Below, in pieces: positions 5,512 through 5,519 of a DNA stretch of 5,519 nucleotides; position 1 is the first letter of the stretch, and each line of letters opens with the position of its first letter. Position numbers and translations under genes: made by a program. The DNA comes from Actinoplanes liguriensis (GTDB lineage Bacteria; Actinomycetota; Actinomycetes; Mycobacteriales; Micromonosporaceae). Location of the stretch: the NCBI GenBank assembly GCA_000715855.1, contig KL571203.1:157730-163248 (forward strand), in the 5' to 3' direction. Below the pieces are notes generated by a model. The model was not told the DNA's origin. It saw only the letters and a program-made list of their open reading frames with translations, and did not search any database.

Positions 5512-5519
5512 GCTAGCGC

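Overview
The window holds one complete operon for an ATP-driven peptide importer of the Dpp/Opp (peptide/nickel) ABC family. All genes are on the minus strand and are read from the right end towards the left. The DNA is very GC-rich. The genes use GTG as well as ATG starts, the binding protein is a lipoprotein, and both ATPase domains are fused in one polypeptide. Together these point to a high-GC actinomycete. I cannot name a genus from the sequence.

Layout in transcription order (right to left): an upstream region (5519-5361) with an AT-rich patch, an imperfect inverted repeat and a possible leaderless-type promoter; the lipoprotein substrate-binding protein (5360-3666); a DppC-type permease (3669-2785); a DppB-type permease (2788-1799); a possible 22-codon bridging ORF (1802-1734); a tandem DppD-DppF ATPase (1737-157); and a downstream stretch (156-18) whose transcript would be very rich in C and poor in G, as expected of a Rho-dependent terminator. 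Positions 17-1 are not genomic. They match the 3' 17 bases of the 19-bp Tn5 mosaic end used in Nextera libraries, so the window probably begins at a contig edge with untrimmed adapter.

The parts form a complete transporter. The lipoprotein captures peptide outside the membrane, the two permeases form the channel, and the fused ATPase supplies both nucleotide-binding domains. Adjacent genes overlap by 4 nt (GTGA, GTGA). The only apparent gap, 61 nt between dppB and the ATPase, is spanned by a 22-codon ORF with ATGA overlaps at both ends. If that ORF is translated, there is no untranslated base from 5360 to 157. Order is A-C-B-DF, with the two permeases swapped relative to the classical A-B-C-D-F.

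I see no sign of a previously undescribed system. The points most worth a second look are the bridging micro-ORF, the promoter-region inverted repeat, the ATPase lacking the usual Fe-S-type cysteines, two CX3C motifs in the external loop of DppB, and the C-rich 3' end with heptad repeats. There are no RNA genes, CRISPR arrays, insertion sequences or other mobile elements that I can support.
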